This document shows positions 1 through 6,411 of a stretch of DNA of 15,430 nt, in pieces. Numbering within the stretch: the first letter of the stretch is position 1; each line of letters begins with the position of its first letter. The translations under genes were made by a program, and so were the position numbers. This DNA is from Pseudomonadota bacterium (lineage in GTDB: Bacteria; Pseudomonadota; Alphaproteobacteria; Caulobacterales; Caulobacteraceae): positions 1 to 15,430 of the forward strand of contig JAEZCL010000261.1 of assembly GCA_023433585.1 (NCBI GenBank), in the 5' to 3' direction. The notes under the pieces are model-generated. The model saw nothing but the letters and a program-made list of their open reading frames with translations. It was not told where the DNA came from and ran no database searches.

Positions 1-665
1 CAGCGCGTCAGGCCGGGCGCGGCGCCTTTCTGGACGCGCGCCAGGCGGTCGGACCGGATTTCTCCGACCGCTTCCCCGCCGTCTTCGCCGCCTGCATGGC
101 CGCCGGCATCGACCCGCGCGTCCAGCCCCTGCTCGTGGCCCCGGCGGCGCACTATCACATGGGCGGAATCGCCGCCGACACGGACGGCCGCACCAGCCTG
201 CCGGGCCTTTACGCCGTGGGGGAATGCGCCGCCACGAAGGTCCACGGCGCCAACCGCCTGGCCTCCAACTCCCTGCTGGAAGCCGCCGCCTTCGGCTGGA
301 ATACGGGCGAGGCCGCGCGTGACGTAGCCGGTTCCAGCGGTTCGATTCCGGCTCGGCCCTCCGAACCGGCGTCCGCCCTGCCCGCCCTGGCCCTCGCCGA
401 GCTCCGCGCGGCCATGAGCCTTCATGCGGGCGTCGTCCGCGACGCAGCGGGCCTGACCGCCCTGCTGGACGTGATCGCCGCGCTGGAGCACGCCCACGGC
501 CCGGCGCCCGCCCTGATCGCCGCCCGCCTGATCGCCCAGGGCGCGCTGGAGCGCCGCGAAAGCCGGGGCTGCCACTTCCGCGCCGATCATCCCGCGCCCG
601 CCGCCGAGGCGAAACACACGCGCATCACCCTTCCTTCAAAAACCGCATTGATGGCCGCCGAATGA
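1..665 (+). CDS. nadB: L-aspartate oxidase, C-terminal part (5' end outside window)
   Basis: This is the C-terminal part of the FAD-dependent flavoprotein that oxidises L-aspartate to iminoaspartate, the first step of de novo NAD synthesis. The reading frame (codons from base 3) is open at the window edge, so the true start lies upstream. The sequence shows the family's AAHYHMGG motif (usually AAHYxxGG) near base 160, followed by GLYAVGECA and HGANRLASNSLLEA near 210-285. These form the end of the FAD-binding fold, and in known enzymes they carry an active-site His and Arg. A short helical C-terminal domain follows. The gene ends in a TGA that overlaps the ATG of nadC by four bases, which indicates translational coupling. 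The last third is less conserved, as is usual in this family. Identity is secure because of the motifs and the nadC neighbour. Confidence 0.95.
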   Translation, partial: ARQAGRGAFLDARQAVGPDFSDRFPAVFAACMAAGIDPRVQPLLVAPAAHYHMGGIAADTDGRTSLPGLYAVGECAATKVHGANRLASNSLLEAAAFGWNTGEAARDVAGSSGSIPARPSEPASALPALALAELRAAMSLHAGVVRDAAGLTALLDVIAALEHAHGPAPALIAARLIAQGALERRESRGCHFRADHPAPAAEAKHTRITLPSKTALMAAE

Positions 666-1501
666 GCCTGCCCGACCTTCTGATCGAACCGATCGTCCGC
701 GCCGCCCTGGCCGAAGATCTGGGGCGCGCCGGGGACGTCACCGCCGCCGCCTGCATCCCCGCCGGAACCCGATGGCGCGCCGTCTTCGCCGCGCGGCGGG
801 CGGGCGTGATCGCCGGGCTGGACTGCGCCCGCATCGCCATGACCGCGCTGGACCCCGAGGCCCGCTTCGCCGCCCGCGTCCATGACGGCGAGACCGTCGT
901 CCCCGGCGCCGTGCTGGCCGAGATCGAGGCCGACGCCCGCGCCATCCTGTCGGCCGAACGAGTCGCCCTGAACCTGCTGGGCCGTCTCAGCGGCGTCGCC
1001 ACCCTGACCCGCGCCCATGTGGACGCCGTGGCCGGAACCGGCGCCCGCATCGCCGACACGCGCAAGACCACGCCGGGCCTGCGCGCGCTGGAAAAGCACG
1101 CCGTGGCCATGGGCGGCGGCCTCAACCACCGCTTCGGCCTGGACGACGCCGTCCTCATCAAGGACAACCACATCGCCGTCTGCGGCGGGGTCGGCGAGGC
1201 CATCCGCCGCGCCCGCGCCCATGCGGGCCATCTCATCAAGATCGAGGTGGAGGTGGACGGTCTGGATCAGCTCGACGAGGCGCTCGCCGAACGCCCCGAC
1301 GTGGTCATGCTGGACAATTTCAGCCTGGACGACCTGCGAACCGCCGTGGCCCGCGCCAGGGGCGTCGCCGTCCTCGAAGCCTCCGGCGGCGTTTCGCTCG
1401 CAACCGTCCGCGCCATCGCCGAAACCGGCGTCGACGTCATCTCGGTCGGCGCCCTGACCCACTCGGCCCCCGCGCTGGACGTAGGCCTGGACGCGGGGTG
1501 A
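662..1501 (+). CDS. nadC: Nicotinate-nucleotide pyrophosphorylase (carboxylating), quinolinate phosphoribosyltransferase
   Basis: This cytoplasmic enzyme converts quinolinate and PRPP to nicotinate mononucleotide, CO2 and pyrophosphate, the step that follows NadB and NadA. The 279 residues match the usual family length. An N-terminal sandwich domain (about 1-110) includes the conserved SAERVALNLLGRLSG at 97-111. The barrel then shows the TRKTTPGLR motif at 133-141, K145, the H156-R157 pair, K167 in LIKDNH, the acidic residues of IEVEVDG (194-200) and VMLDNF (215-220), and the phosphate-binding ASGG (240-243) and SVGALTHSA (261-269) loops. The ATG overlaps the nadB stop (ATGA), so the two proteins are probably made at matched levels. 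The related ModD family was considered, but the nadB coupling settles the assignment. No internal regulatory site is visible. The gene faces the convergent hydrolase gene across a repeat-filled spacer. Confidence 0.97.
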   Translation: MSLPDLLIEPIVRAALAEDLGRAGDVTAAACIPAGTRWRAVFAARRAGVIAGLDCARIAMTALDPEARFAARVHDGETVVPGAVLAEIEADARAILSAERVALNLLGRLSGVATLTRAHVDAVAGTGARIADTRKTTPGLRALEKHAVAMGGGLNHRFGLDDAVLIKDNHIAVCGGVGEAIRRARAHAGHLIKIEVEVDGLDQLDEALAERPDVVMLDNFSLDDLRTAVARARGVAVLEASGGVSLATVRAIAETGVDVISVGALTHSAPALDVGLDAG

Positions 1502-1507
1502 GCGAGC

Positions 1508-1692
1508 CTCTTCCTTCTCCCCTCGGGGGAGAAGGTGACCCGCGAAGCGGGTCGGATGAGGGGGTTGGTTCAACCGAACCGGCAGCGGATCATGGCTGAC
1601 CCGCCGCTTCACCCCTCACCCTCCGCGCGCAGGAGCGGTCTGCTTCGCATCCCGCTGCGCGGAGCCCTCTCCCCCAGGGGGAGAGGGGCGTT
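1508..1692. repeat. Pair of inverted GAA-loop hairpin repeats between convergent genes
   Basis: This spacer between nadC and the hydrolase gene is mostly palindromes. CCTTCTCCCC (1513-1522) pairs with GGGGAGAAGG (1526-1535). GACCCGC (1537-1543) pairs with GCGGGTC (1547-1553) around a GAA loop. An 11-bp stem spans 1665-1687. Read on the minus strand, the segment from 1687 back to 1613 has the same layout as the first copy: a purine-rich GGGGGAG block, a stem holding GCGAAGC, then GGTGAGGGG. It is therefore a second copy in opposite orientation with a longer stem. No T-tract follows any stem, so these are not classical intrinsic terminators, though they could act as 3'-end stabilisers for both transcripts. 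A related copy lies at 12281-12350. Confidence 0.7.
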
Positions 1693-1698
1693 TGGGGT

Positions 1699-2838
1699 TC
1701 AGCTCGCGGCCTGGGCGTCTGCGGACGCCGTCGGCGCTTCCGCCTGCGCGCGGGGGGTGGGGCGGTCCTCCGGCGCAGCGGTTTCCATCGCCCGGCGGCC
1801 CGACGGCGTGGAGGCCGCCTCCTCCGGGCTCAGGGCCTCCTGCGCCCACAGCACCGTATAGGCCACCGCCTCGCCCGCCTGACGCACCGTCTCGGACGGA
1901 TCCAGGCTGGCGTGGATCAGTTGCGCGTCCGACTCGGTGGACGGCCGCGCCTCATAGGCGAAGGCGTTCGCCGAACCGCCGCGCCCGCCGAAGCGATAGA
2001 ACAGGTGGGTCCCCACCTGCCCCACGGGCACCAGCCTGTGCCGCCAGCGGGGCGACACCGCCGTGGTGTGGAAATGGGTGGCGTTGCCGACACGGGCGAA
2101 GACCTGGCCCGACAGGGCCGCCGAGGCCACGTCGCGGGCGCGCCGCCAGGCCGAAGCGTTGACCCGCCCGCGCATGGCGCCGTTGCAGGTGAAGCTGAAC
2201 TGGCAGCCGGTCGCCCGGCTGGCGCCCTGATAGACCACGCCGCAAACGCTGCTGGGGAAGGCGCCGTGGCGGGCGCGGTTCAGCACCACCTGGGCCACCG
2301 CCGCCATGCCGTCGCGGCCCTCGCCGCGCGCTTCGTAATAGACCGCCTGGGTCAGGCACTCCAGGTCGCGGGATTCCTCCAGCGCCCCGGCCATGCGGAA
2401 CGGCCGGGCGGCCGGGCCGGTGTTGCTGACGCGGTGAAGGGATTGGCTCGGACCGGCCGCGCCGCGCAGGCTCTCCAGCCGCGCGGTCAGCAGTTCGGAC
2501 TGACGATCCCGCTGGGCCGAACCGGCCACGGTGTAGGGATCATGGCGCCGCGCGATGGCCAGCGCGCTGGCGTTCAGGCCGCCGGCCGCGGCCGACAGCG
2601 CCTCTTCGGTGAAGCCCACGGCCGTGGCGCCGGCGATGCGCTCGGCCTGGATCCGGGTGGTGGTCGCCTTGGCCACCGTCCCGCCCAGATAGGCGCAGCC
2701 GATCGCCAGCCCGACCAGCCCGCCGAACGCCGCCGCCGCCGTCGTGGGGCGCAGCTTCGGAGAGCGAAGGGCGCCGGCCGGCGCGGCCGGAACGGCCTTC
2801 TTCGCTCCGGACGCGGGCTTCCGCGAGGAATTCGACAA
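1699..2838 (-). CDS. Membrane-anchored SleB-type cell wall hydrolase
   Basis: This is a predicted peptidoglycan hydrolase of the SleB / Hydrolase_2 family (lytic-transglycosylase type), 379 residues. A basic, Ala-rich N-terminus (1-33) leads into one hydrophobic segment at about 34-56 that should anchor it in the inner membrane with the enzyme outside. The catalytic domain begins near residue 158: CLTQAVYYEARGEG (161-174), with E169 the probable catalytic glutamate, then AAVAQVVLNR (179-188), SVCGVVYQG (197-205), CQFSFTCNG (212-220) and HFHT (255-258). The C-terminal 90 residues are low-complexity and probably disordered. The start is TTG at 2838, because an in-frame TGA lies two codons upstream; AGGA eight bases before it is a plausible ribosome site. 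It converges with nadC. In this family such proteins act in cell-wall remodelling. The substrate bond here is inferred, not shown. Confidence 0.88.
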   Translation of the reverse strand: MSNSSRKPASGAKKAVPAAPAGALRSPKLRPTTAAAAFGGLVGLAIGCAYLGGTVAKATTTRIQAERIAGATAVGFTEEALSAAAGGLNASALAIARRHDPYTVAGSAQRDRQSELLTARLESLRGAAGPSQSLHRVSNTGPAARPFRMAGALEESRDLECLTQAVYYEARGEGRDGMAAVAQVVLNRARHGAFPSSVCGVVYQGASRATGCQFSFTCNGAMRGRVNASAWRRARDVASAALSGQVFARVGNATHFHTTAVSPRWRHRLVPVGQVGTHLFYRFGGRGGSANAFAYEARPSTESDAQLIHASLDPSETVRQAGEAVAYTVLWAQEALSPEEAASTPSGRRAMETAAPEDRPTPRAQAEAPTASADAQAAS

Positions 2839-3285
2839 GGATCACATCCTGTGTGGCAGGGGCAGGAGCGCGCCCCCCGGTCATCTCATCCCCTCGACGC
2901 AAGATCGGCGCCGGACGCAGGGACGGTAGCCGCCGGTCAACTTCCCGTGACCGACGCGGACGCGCTTAAGCCAGCGCAATATGGCCTCAATGTGGTCGAT
3001 TCGCAATCAGCGTGTGCGGCGCAGCAATCCGTCGCACCCTCGCAACATATCCAAGATGATGCAGGGCATTAGAGGCATGAATATACGCCTTCATCTTGCC
3101 GTTATCGTATAGGCTCATCTCATCATGACATTGCGTCCGGCCGCCCAAATGCCAGAGAGCCTTACCGGATTGCGGGATTAGTCATCACGGCGCAATTTCC
3201 GCCTCCAACATCTTGCGTCGCGCCCCCAAGGCGGAACCTCAGAGCTCCGACGACGTTAACGAACCGCCAAGCTGGAGAACAAGAC
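2839..3285. other. 447-bp intergenic region between divergent hydrolase and lipoprotein genes
   Basis: I find no convincing gene here. It is less GC-rich than its flanks between about 2985 and 3130, which suits a regulatory region serving both divergent genes. The only site I can support well is the EcfG-type promoter at 3233-3257. A short dyad, ATGAA (3077-3081) and TTCAT (3090-3094), is visible but has no assigned role. I see no clear -35/-10 pair for the minus-strand hydrolase gene. Short open frames on both strands lack ribosome sites and protein-like composition. Confidence 0.6.
3233..3257 (+). promoter_or_regulatory. Candidate EcfG (general stress response sigma factor) promoter
   Basis: GGAAC at 3233-3237 is separated by 16 bases from CGTT at 3254-3257. 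This equals the GGAAC-N16/17-CGTT consensus known for the alphaproteobacterial general stress sigma factor EcfG (SigT/RpoE2). The expected transcription start would fall around 3263-3266. That leaves a short leader containing GGAG at 3274-3277, eight bases before the lipoprotein ATG at 3286. Position, spacing and both boxes fit; function is inferred. Confidence 0.65.
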
Positions 3286-3471
3286 ATGCGTCGTCTTTCA
3301 CGAATTCTGGTCCTGTCCGCAGGGCTGACCGTCCTGGCCGCCTGCGGCTCCACCCTGGAACAGCGCGCCGCCACCGGCGCGATCACCGGCGCGGTGGTCG
3401 CCGGCCCCGTCGGCGCGGCCGTCGGCGGCGCTGCGGGCGCGGTTGTGGCCAAGACCCAGGGCGAGGACTGA
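3286..3471 (+). CDS. Small glycine-zipper lipoprotein (entericidin-like size)
   Basis: This is a 61-residue lipoprotein. A basic MRRLSR start and a hydrophobic core end in the lipobox LAAC, with lipidation expected at C20 after signal peptidase II cleavage. The mature part is about 42 residues. Residues 21-33 include charged and polar positions, followed by a Gly/Ala-rich stretch (about 32-56, pattern GxxxG) typical of glycine-zipper segments that pack against or into membranes. G21 after the cysteine, not Asp, would favour outer-membrane sorting by the enterobacterial rule. Start choice: ATG 3286 with GGAG eight bases upstream. A consensus EcfG promoter lies just upstream, so stress-induced expression is likely. 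Entericidin-like and other small glycine-zipper lipoproteins are the nearest type I know; the exact role is unknown. It converges with ogt, 43 bases away. Confidence 0.82.
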   Translation: MRRLSRILVLSAGLTVLAACGSTLEQRAATGAITGAVVAGPVGAAVGGAAGAVVAKTQGED

Positions 3472-3514
3472 CCCGCCGGAGCACAATCGGTTCAGGCGGA
3501 GCCTCGCGGGCGCG

Positions 3515-4039
3515 TCAGGCGCCGCGTGCGCCTTCGTGCTCCAACAGCCAGCGCTTGCGCTCCAGTCCGCCGGCGTAACCGGTCAGCTTGCCGTTTGATC
3601 CCACCACCCGGTGGCACGGCACGATCACGCCTACGGGGTTCGCGCCGTTGGCCAGACCCACGGCCCGCACGGCCCTGGGCGCCTCGATCCGCGCCGCCAG
3701 CCCGGCGTAGCTCTCGGTCTGCCCGACCGGGATTTCGGTCAGGGCGGCCCACACCCGCCGCTGGAACACCGTGCCGCCGGTCTTCCAGCGCACCGCCTTC
3801 AGCGCATCCAGATCGCCCTGGAAATAATCCAGCACCGCCTGTCGCACCGCATCGGGCGCGGCGCCGGCCTCCAGCATCACCGCCCCATAGTGCCGCCGCA
3901 GCAGCCGAAGCATCCGGTCTTCGTGGTCGACGAAATCCAGCGCCCGCACCACCTCGGCGCCGTCGAACACCACCAGCACCTCGCCCAGGGGCGTGGCGAT
4001 GCGGTCCAGTTGAAAGGTTTCAGGCCGCCCTGCGGTCAT
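3515..4039 (-). CDS. ogt: Methylated-DNA--protein-cysteine S-methyltransferase (Ogt/AdaB type)
   Basis: This is a suicide DNA repair protein that moves the methyl group from O6-methylguanine (and O4-methylthymine) to its own cysteine. The 174 residues fit the Ogt family: an N-terminal RNase-H-like domain (about 10-80), then the C-terminal catalytic domain with FQRRVWAALTEIPVGQTESY (92-111), the DNA-recognition helix RAVRAVGLANGANP (122-135, with the nucleotide-flipping arginine of RAVG), the active site PCHR (141-144, acceptor C142) and GLERKRWLLEHE (158-169). The ATG lies inside the end of the upstream ada-like gene (20-bp overlap) and is preceded by GGAG seven bases away, so the pair is one operon. 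In E. coli this activity is the C-terminal half of Ada; here it is a separate protein made alongside an Ada-type regulator. A second, diverged copy lies at 6412-6909. Confidence 0.95.
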   Translation of the reverse strand: MTAGRPETFQLDRIATPLGEVLVVFDGAEVVRALDFVDHEDRMLRLLRRHYGAVMLEAGAAPDAVRQAVLDYFQGDLDALKAVRWKTGGTVFQRRVWAALTEIPVGQTESYAGLAARIEAPRAVRAVGLANGANPVGVIVPCHRVVGSNGKLTGYAGGLERKRWLLEHEGARGA

Positions 4040-5126
4040 CGCTCGTCTCCTGTTCGATCAGATCGGCCACGCTCAGGCCCTCGGCGGCGAGGTGCGCGAC
4101 GCCATAGGCGCGCCACGGCCGCCACATCTCGGTTCGCGCCGCCACGCGCGGATCGTCGCTGTCCATCCGGTCGCTCATCAGGGCGCCGGGGTCCTCCACA
4201 TGCCAGTCCCCGATCAGCCTCAGCCCCGGGCGCTTGTCGACCAGCGGCGCCAGCGCCGGATCCGTCGCTAGATGCGCGTCGATCAGGGCCGGGTCGGCGG
4301 TCAGGTCGAACACCCGGCGCACCCGCGCCAGCACCCCGGGCAGGCCGGTGATGTCCGGAATCGAGACGGACAGGACCAGCCGGTCGCCCGCGCCCGGCTC
4401 CACCGTCACCGCGCCGCCTTTGCTCAACGCGCGCACCCAGCGTCCATGCTCGACCCGCTCCATGGGGTGGGCGCGGCCTTCCAGCGCCGCGATCACCTGC
4501 ACCCAGTCATACGGCGGGCGATAGGCCAGCGTCAGGCGCACGCCCTCCCCCGCCGCCACATCCGGCCCCCTGGTCCGCCTCAAGGCCGAGGGCGGACGGG
4601 CGTAAAGGGCCTGGAAGGTCTCGTTGAAGCGCCGGACACTGCCGAATCCGGCGGCCAGGGCCACCTCGGCCATGGGCATGCGGGTCTCCTGGATCAGTTG
4701 CTTGGCCAGCAGCACCCGTCGCGTCTGGGCCACGCTCACCGGCGCGGCGCCCAGATGCCGTCGGAACAGCCGCCTCAGCTGTCGTTCGCCCACCCCCAGC
4801 CGTCCCGCCAGGGCGTCCACGTCCGCATGGTCCAGCGCCCCCGCCTCGATCAGGGCCAGCCCCCGGCTGACGGTGTTGGACGTGCCGCGCCAGGCCCCCA
4901 TGTCCGGGGCCGTCTCGGGTCGGCATCTCAGGCACGGCCGGAATCCCGCGTCCTCCGCCTCGGCCGCCGAGCGGTAAAAACGGATGTTCTCGCGTTTCGG
5001 CGTGCGCGCCGGACAGATGGGGCGGCAATAGACGCCTGTGGTCTTCACCCCGCCGAAGAACTTCCCGTCGAAACGGGCGTCCCTCGCCAGCACAGCGCGA
5101 TAACAGGCGTCCTGATCCAGTTCCAT
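4020..5126 (-). CDS. Ada-type methyl-sensing AraC regulator fused to a truncated AlkA-like domain
   Basis: The 368 residues hold three parts. First is an Ada N-terminal zinc/methyl-acceptor domain (1-78) with all four cysteines: C34 (acceptor, in YCRPIC), C38, C65 and C68 (CLRC). It repairs methylphosphotriesters and senses damage. Second is an AraC helix-turn-helix pair (about 85-185). Third is the AlkA N-terminal beta domain (about 195-285). The HhH-GPD glycosylase domain that should follow is almost absent. After KRPGLRLIG (298-306) only about 25 residues remain before EMWRPWRAYGVAHL (333-346), which matches the very end of AlkA. The GQQVS helix, the helix-hairpin-helix and a clear catalytic-Asp context are missing. 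I chose the ATG at 5126 because MELDQDACYRAVLARDARFDG is the classical Ada start; the frame stays open upstream but looks non-coding. It is predicted to activate its own operon with ogt; glycosylase activity is unlikely. Confidence 0.9.
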   Translation of the reverse strand: MELDQDACYRAVLARDARFDGKFFGGVKTTGVYCRPICPARTPKRENIRFYRSAAEAEDAGFRPCLRCRPETAPDMGAWRGTSNTVSRGLALIEAGALDHADVDALAGRLGVGERQLRRLFRRHLGAAPVSVAQTRRVLLAKQLIQETRMPMAEVALAAGFGSVRRFNETFQALYARPPSALRRTRGPDVAAGEGVRLTLAYRPPYDWVQVIAALEGRAHPMERVEHGRWVRALSKGGAVTVEPGAGDRLVLSVSIPDITGLPGVLARVRRVFDLTADPALIDAHLATDPALAPLVDKRPGLRLIGDWHVEDPGALMSDRMDSDDPRVAARTEMWRPWRAYGVAHLAAEGLSVADLIEQETSDDRRAA

Positions 5127-5165
5127 GACGCCAGCATGCGCCCGCGCCGCCGCCTTGTCTCGCGG

Positions 5166-5201
5166 TTTTCGGACTCCGGCGTGCGGCGGCCGGAGCGAAA
5201 A
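5166..5201. promoter_or_regulatory. Long imperfect dyad in the ada / AHSA1 divergent spacer
   Basis: TTTTCG (5166-5171), a two-base bulge, then CTCCGGC (5174-5180) pairs with GCCGGAG (5189-5195) followed by CGAAAA (5196-5201). That gives a 13-bp stem with an 8-base loop in the middle of the 145-bp spacer between two divergent genes. An overlapping small palindrome, GCGA-N5-TCGC, spans 5195-5207. There is no T-tract on either side, so an operator is more likely than a terminator. It is a candidate Ada-type site, but it is not a match to the E. coli Ada box that I could vouch for. Confidence 0.4.
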
Positions 5202-5271
5202 AATCGCGCCGCCTGTCGGAACCGTCCCGGCTCGACCGTCCTGGTCCTGCAACCTCGAACGGAGACGTCCC

Positions 5272-5742
5272 ATGACTTCCACCGCGATTTCCCGCGAACT
5301 CGTCGTCACCCGCCTGATCGACGCCCCGCGCGACAAGGTGTTCCGCGCCTGGACCGAGGCCGCCCTCCTGGAGCGCTGGATGGCCCCGCGCCCCTGGACG
5401 CTGTCGGACGCCGAACTCGATCCCCGGCCCGGCGGCGTCTTCGCCTTCGCCATGCAGGGCCCGTCCGGCGAAAGCTTCCAGAACACCGGCGTGTTCCTGG
5501 AAGTGATCCCGAACGAGAAGATCGTCACCACCGACGCCTACGGCCCCGGCTGGGTTCCGTCGGACGGCGCGCCGTTCTTCACCGCGATCATGACCTTCGA
5601 GGACCGGGACGGAAAGACGCTCTACACCGCCCGCGCCCGCCACTGGACCGATGAGGCCCTGGAGCAGCACAAGGCCATGGGCTTCGCGGAAGGCTGGGGC
5701 CTGACCGCCGCCCAGCTCGAGGAGGTGGCGAAGAGTCTTTAG
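5272..5742 (+). CDS. SRPBCC / AHSA1-like START-fold domain protein
   Basis: This is a 156-residue single-domain protein of the AHSA1 (Aha1 C-terminal-like) SRPBCC family, whose members bind hydrophobic ligands in a deep cavity. It opens with the typical strand and helix ISRELVVTRLIDAPRDKVFR (6-25), followed by AWTEAALLERWMAPRPW (26-42), in which the W-x-x-P region is characteristic. A central antiparallel sheet (about 55-125) follows. The long C-terminal helix carries HKAMGFAEGWGLTAAQLEEV (133-152), a hallmark of the family. The ATG at 5272 has GGAG seven bases upstream; the longer open frame upstream lacks the family pattern. No partner ArsR-type regulator, common next to these genes, is present here. 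It is divergent from the ada-like gene, so shared regulation by alkylation damage is possible but unproven. The ligand is unknown. Confidence 0.9.
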   Translation: MTSTAISRELVVTRLIDAPRDKVFRAWTEAALLERWMAPRPWTLSDAELDPRPGGVFAFAMQGPSGESFQNTGVFLEVIPNEKIVTTDAYGPGWVPSDGAPFFTAIMTFEDRDGKTLYTARARHWTDEALEQHKAMGFAEGWGLTAAQLEEVAKSL

Positions 5743-5750
5743 ATCGTGTC

Positions 5751-5927
5751 CCTATAGATCCGTCATCCTCGGGCTCGTCCCGAGGACCCATTGCGGCCTC
5801 AAGCGGGATTTCAGACCGGTTTCAGCGATCAGCACGGACCTTGCTGATGGTCGTGGCGCATCCGCCGTAGGCCCTCGGGACGAGCCCGAGGGTGACGGAG
5901 TATTGATTCCATATGGCTCTTATAGGT
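5751..5927. repeat. Nested fold-back (MITE-like) element between convergent genes
   Basis: Three nested inverted repeats share one centre region. Outer CCTATA (5751-5756) pairs with TATAGG (5922-5927). A 26-bp arm at 5760-5785 (core CGGGCTCGTCCCGAGG) pairs with 5873-5898 with one mismatch. Inner ATCAGCA (5828-5834) pairs with TGCTGAT (5842-5848). The element starts 8 bases after the AHSA1 stop and ends 7 bases before the stop of the convergent gene at 5935. RNA from either strand would fold into the same long stem. The arm core resembles a dispersed repeat I associate with alphaproteobacterial genomes. There is no coding capacity, so any spread would depend on an enzyme encoded elsewhere. Confidence 0.7.
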
Positions 5928-5934
5928 TCCCAAC

Positions 5935-6345
5935 CTACCGCGCCGGCGTCGACGCCCGACGTCCGGCCTCCAGGATCGGCATCCCCGCCTCGGTGGGGAT
6001 GTAGATCACCTGGCGGTCGCCGCTGCCGGCGGTCTCCTGCAGCATGTTGATGTAGGACCAGCGCAGATAGTTGTCCGGCCCGCCCAGGCTGTCGGCCATG
6101 ATGCGGTTGGCCTCGTTGGTGCCGCGCGCCCGGGCGATCTCGGCCTGGGCGGTCAGTTCGGCGGAATCCAGCGCCGCCTGCGCCTCCAGCACCCGGATGC
6201 GCCGATCCTGCTCGGCCTGGGCGTAAGCGGCCTTGCCTGCCATCTCCTGGCGATAGACGTTGTAACGCGGCCAGCCGATCAGAATGGCGGCCAGCACCAC
6301 CAGCCCGATCACCACCAGAACGATCACCGATCCCAAGCCGCGCAT
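5935..6345 (-). CDS. Small single-pass membrane protein resembling the tail of SPFH proteins
   Basis: This 136-residue protein has one N-terminal transmembrane helix (about 6-24, VIVLVVIGLVVLAAILIGW) and then a soluble region. Residues 33-83 form a charged, Ala-rich helix likely to be a coiled coil (GKAAYAQAEQDRRIRVLEAQ, then LDSAELTAQAEIARARGTNE). The C-terminus contains YLRWSYINML (93-102) and QVIYIPTEAGMPILEAGR (112-129). The Ala/Glu coiled coil, the Y-L-x-W-x-Y-I element and V-I-Y-I-P-T resemble the region after the SPFH domain in HflK/prohibitin-like proteins, but the SPFH domain itself is absent. The ATG at 6345 is preceded by AAGGGA and directly precedes the hydrophobic helix; an upstream ATG at 6402 would add a polar 19-residue leader with weaker support. 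It follows the second alkyltransferase gene by 66 bases on the same strand. Role unknown; scaffold or membrane-protein partner is a guess. Confidence 0.75.
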   Translation of the reverse strand: MRGLGSVIVLVVIGLVVLAAILIGWPRYNVYRQEMAGKAAYAQAEQDRRIRVLEAQAALDSAELTAQAEIARARGTNEANRIMADSLGGPDNYLRWSYINMLQETAGSGDRQVIYIPTEAGMPILEAGRRASTPAR

Positions 6346-6411
6346 ATTCAGACTTCCCTTTTCACGAACGTCCGTGATGCCCTGTCCGCGCCGTCGGGGC
6401 AACGCCCGGCG

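Noticed and set aside
662..1501. ModD (molybdenum-transport-associated nadC homologue)
   Set aside because: The gene is translationally coupled to nadB and keeps the full set of quinolinate phosphoribosyltransferase motifs.
1513..1553. Hairpins after nadC as intrinsic terminators
   Set aside because: The stems are strong but no T-tract follows; their similarity to other copies marks them as dispersed repeats.
587..1612. Long open frame antisense to nadB/nadC
   Set aside because: It lies opposite a well-supported gene, has Gly/Asp/Ala-rich low-complexity composition and no recognisable domain. Such frames are expected in GC-rich coding DNA. The same applies to long frames opposite the genes at 4272-5654, 7063-8064, 8040-9197, 9441-10259 and 10661-11923.
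3077..3094. ATGAA-N8-TTCAT dyad in the 2839-3285 spacer as an operator
   Set aside because: Five-base arms are likely by chance, and no promoter element lies next to it.
5218..5240. Possible EcfG promoter upstream of the AHSA1 gene (GGAAC ... CGTC)
   Set aside because: The spacing is only 14 bases and the second box is CGTC, so it does not meet the consensus.
5127..5531. N-terminal extension of the Ada-like protein up to 5531
   Set aside because: The Ada family begins at MELDQDACYRAV; the upstream 135 codons are antisense to the AHSA1 gene and show no domain.
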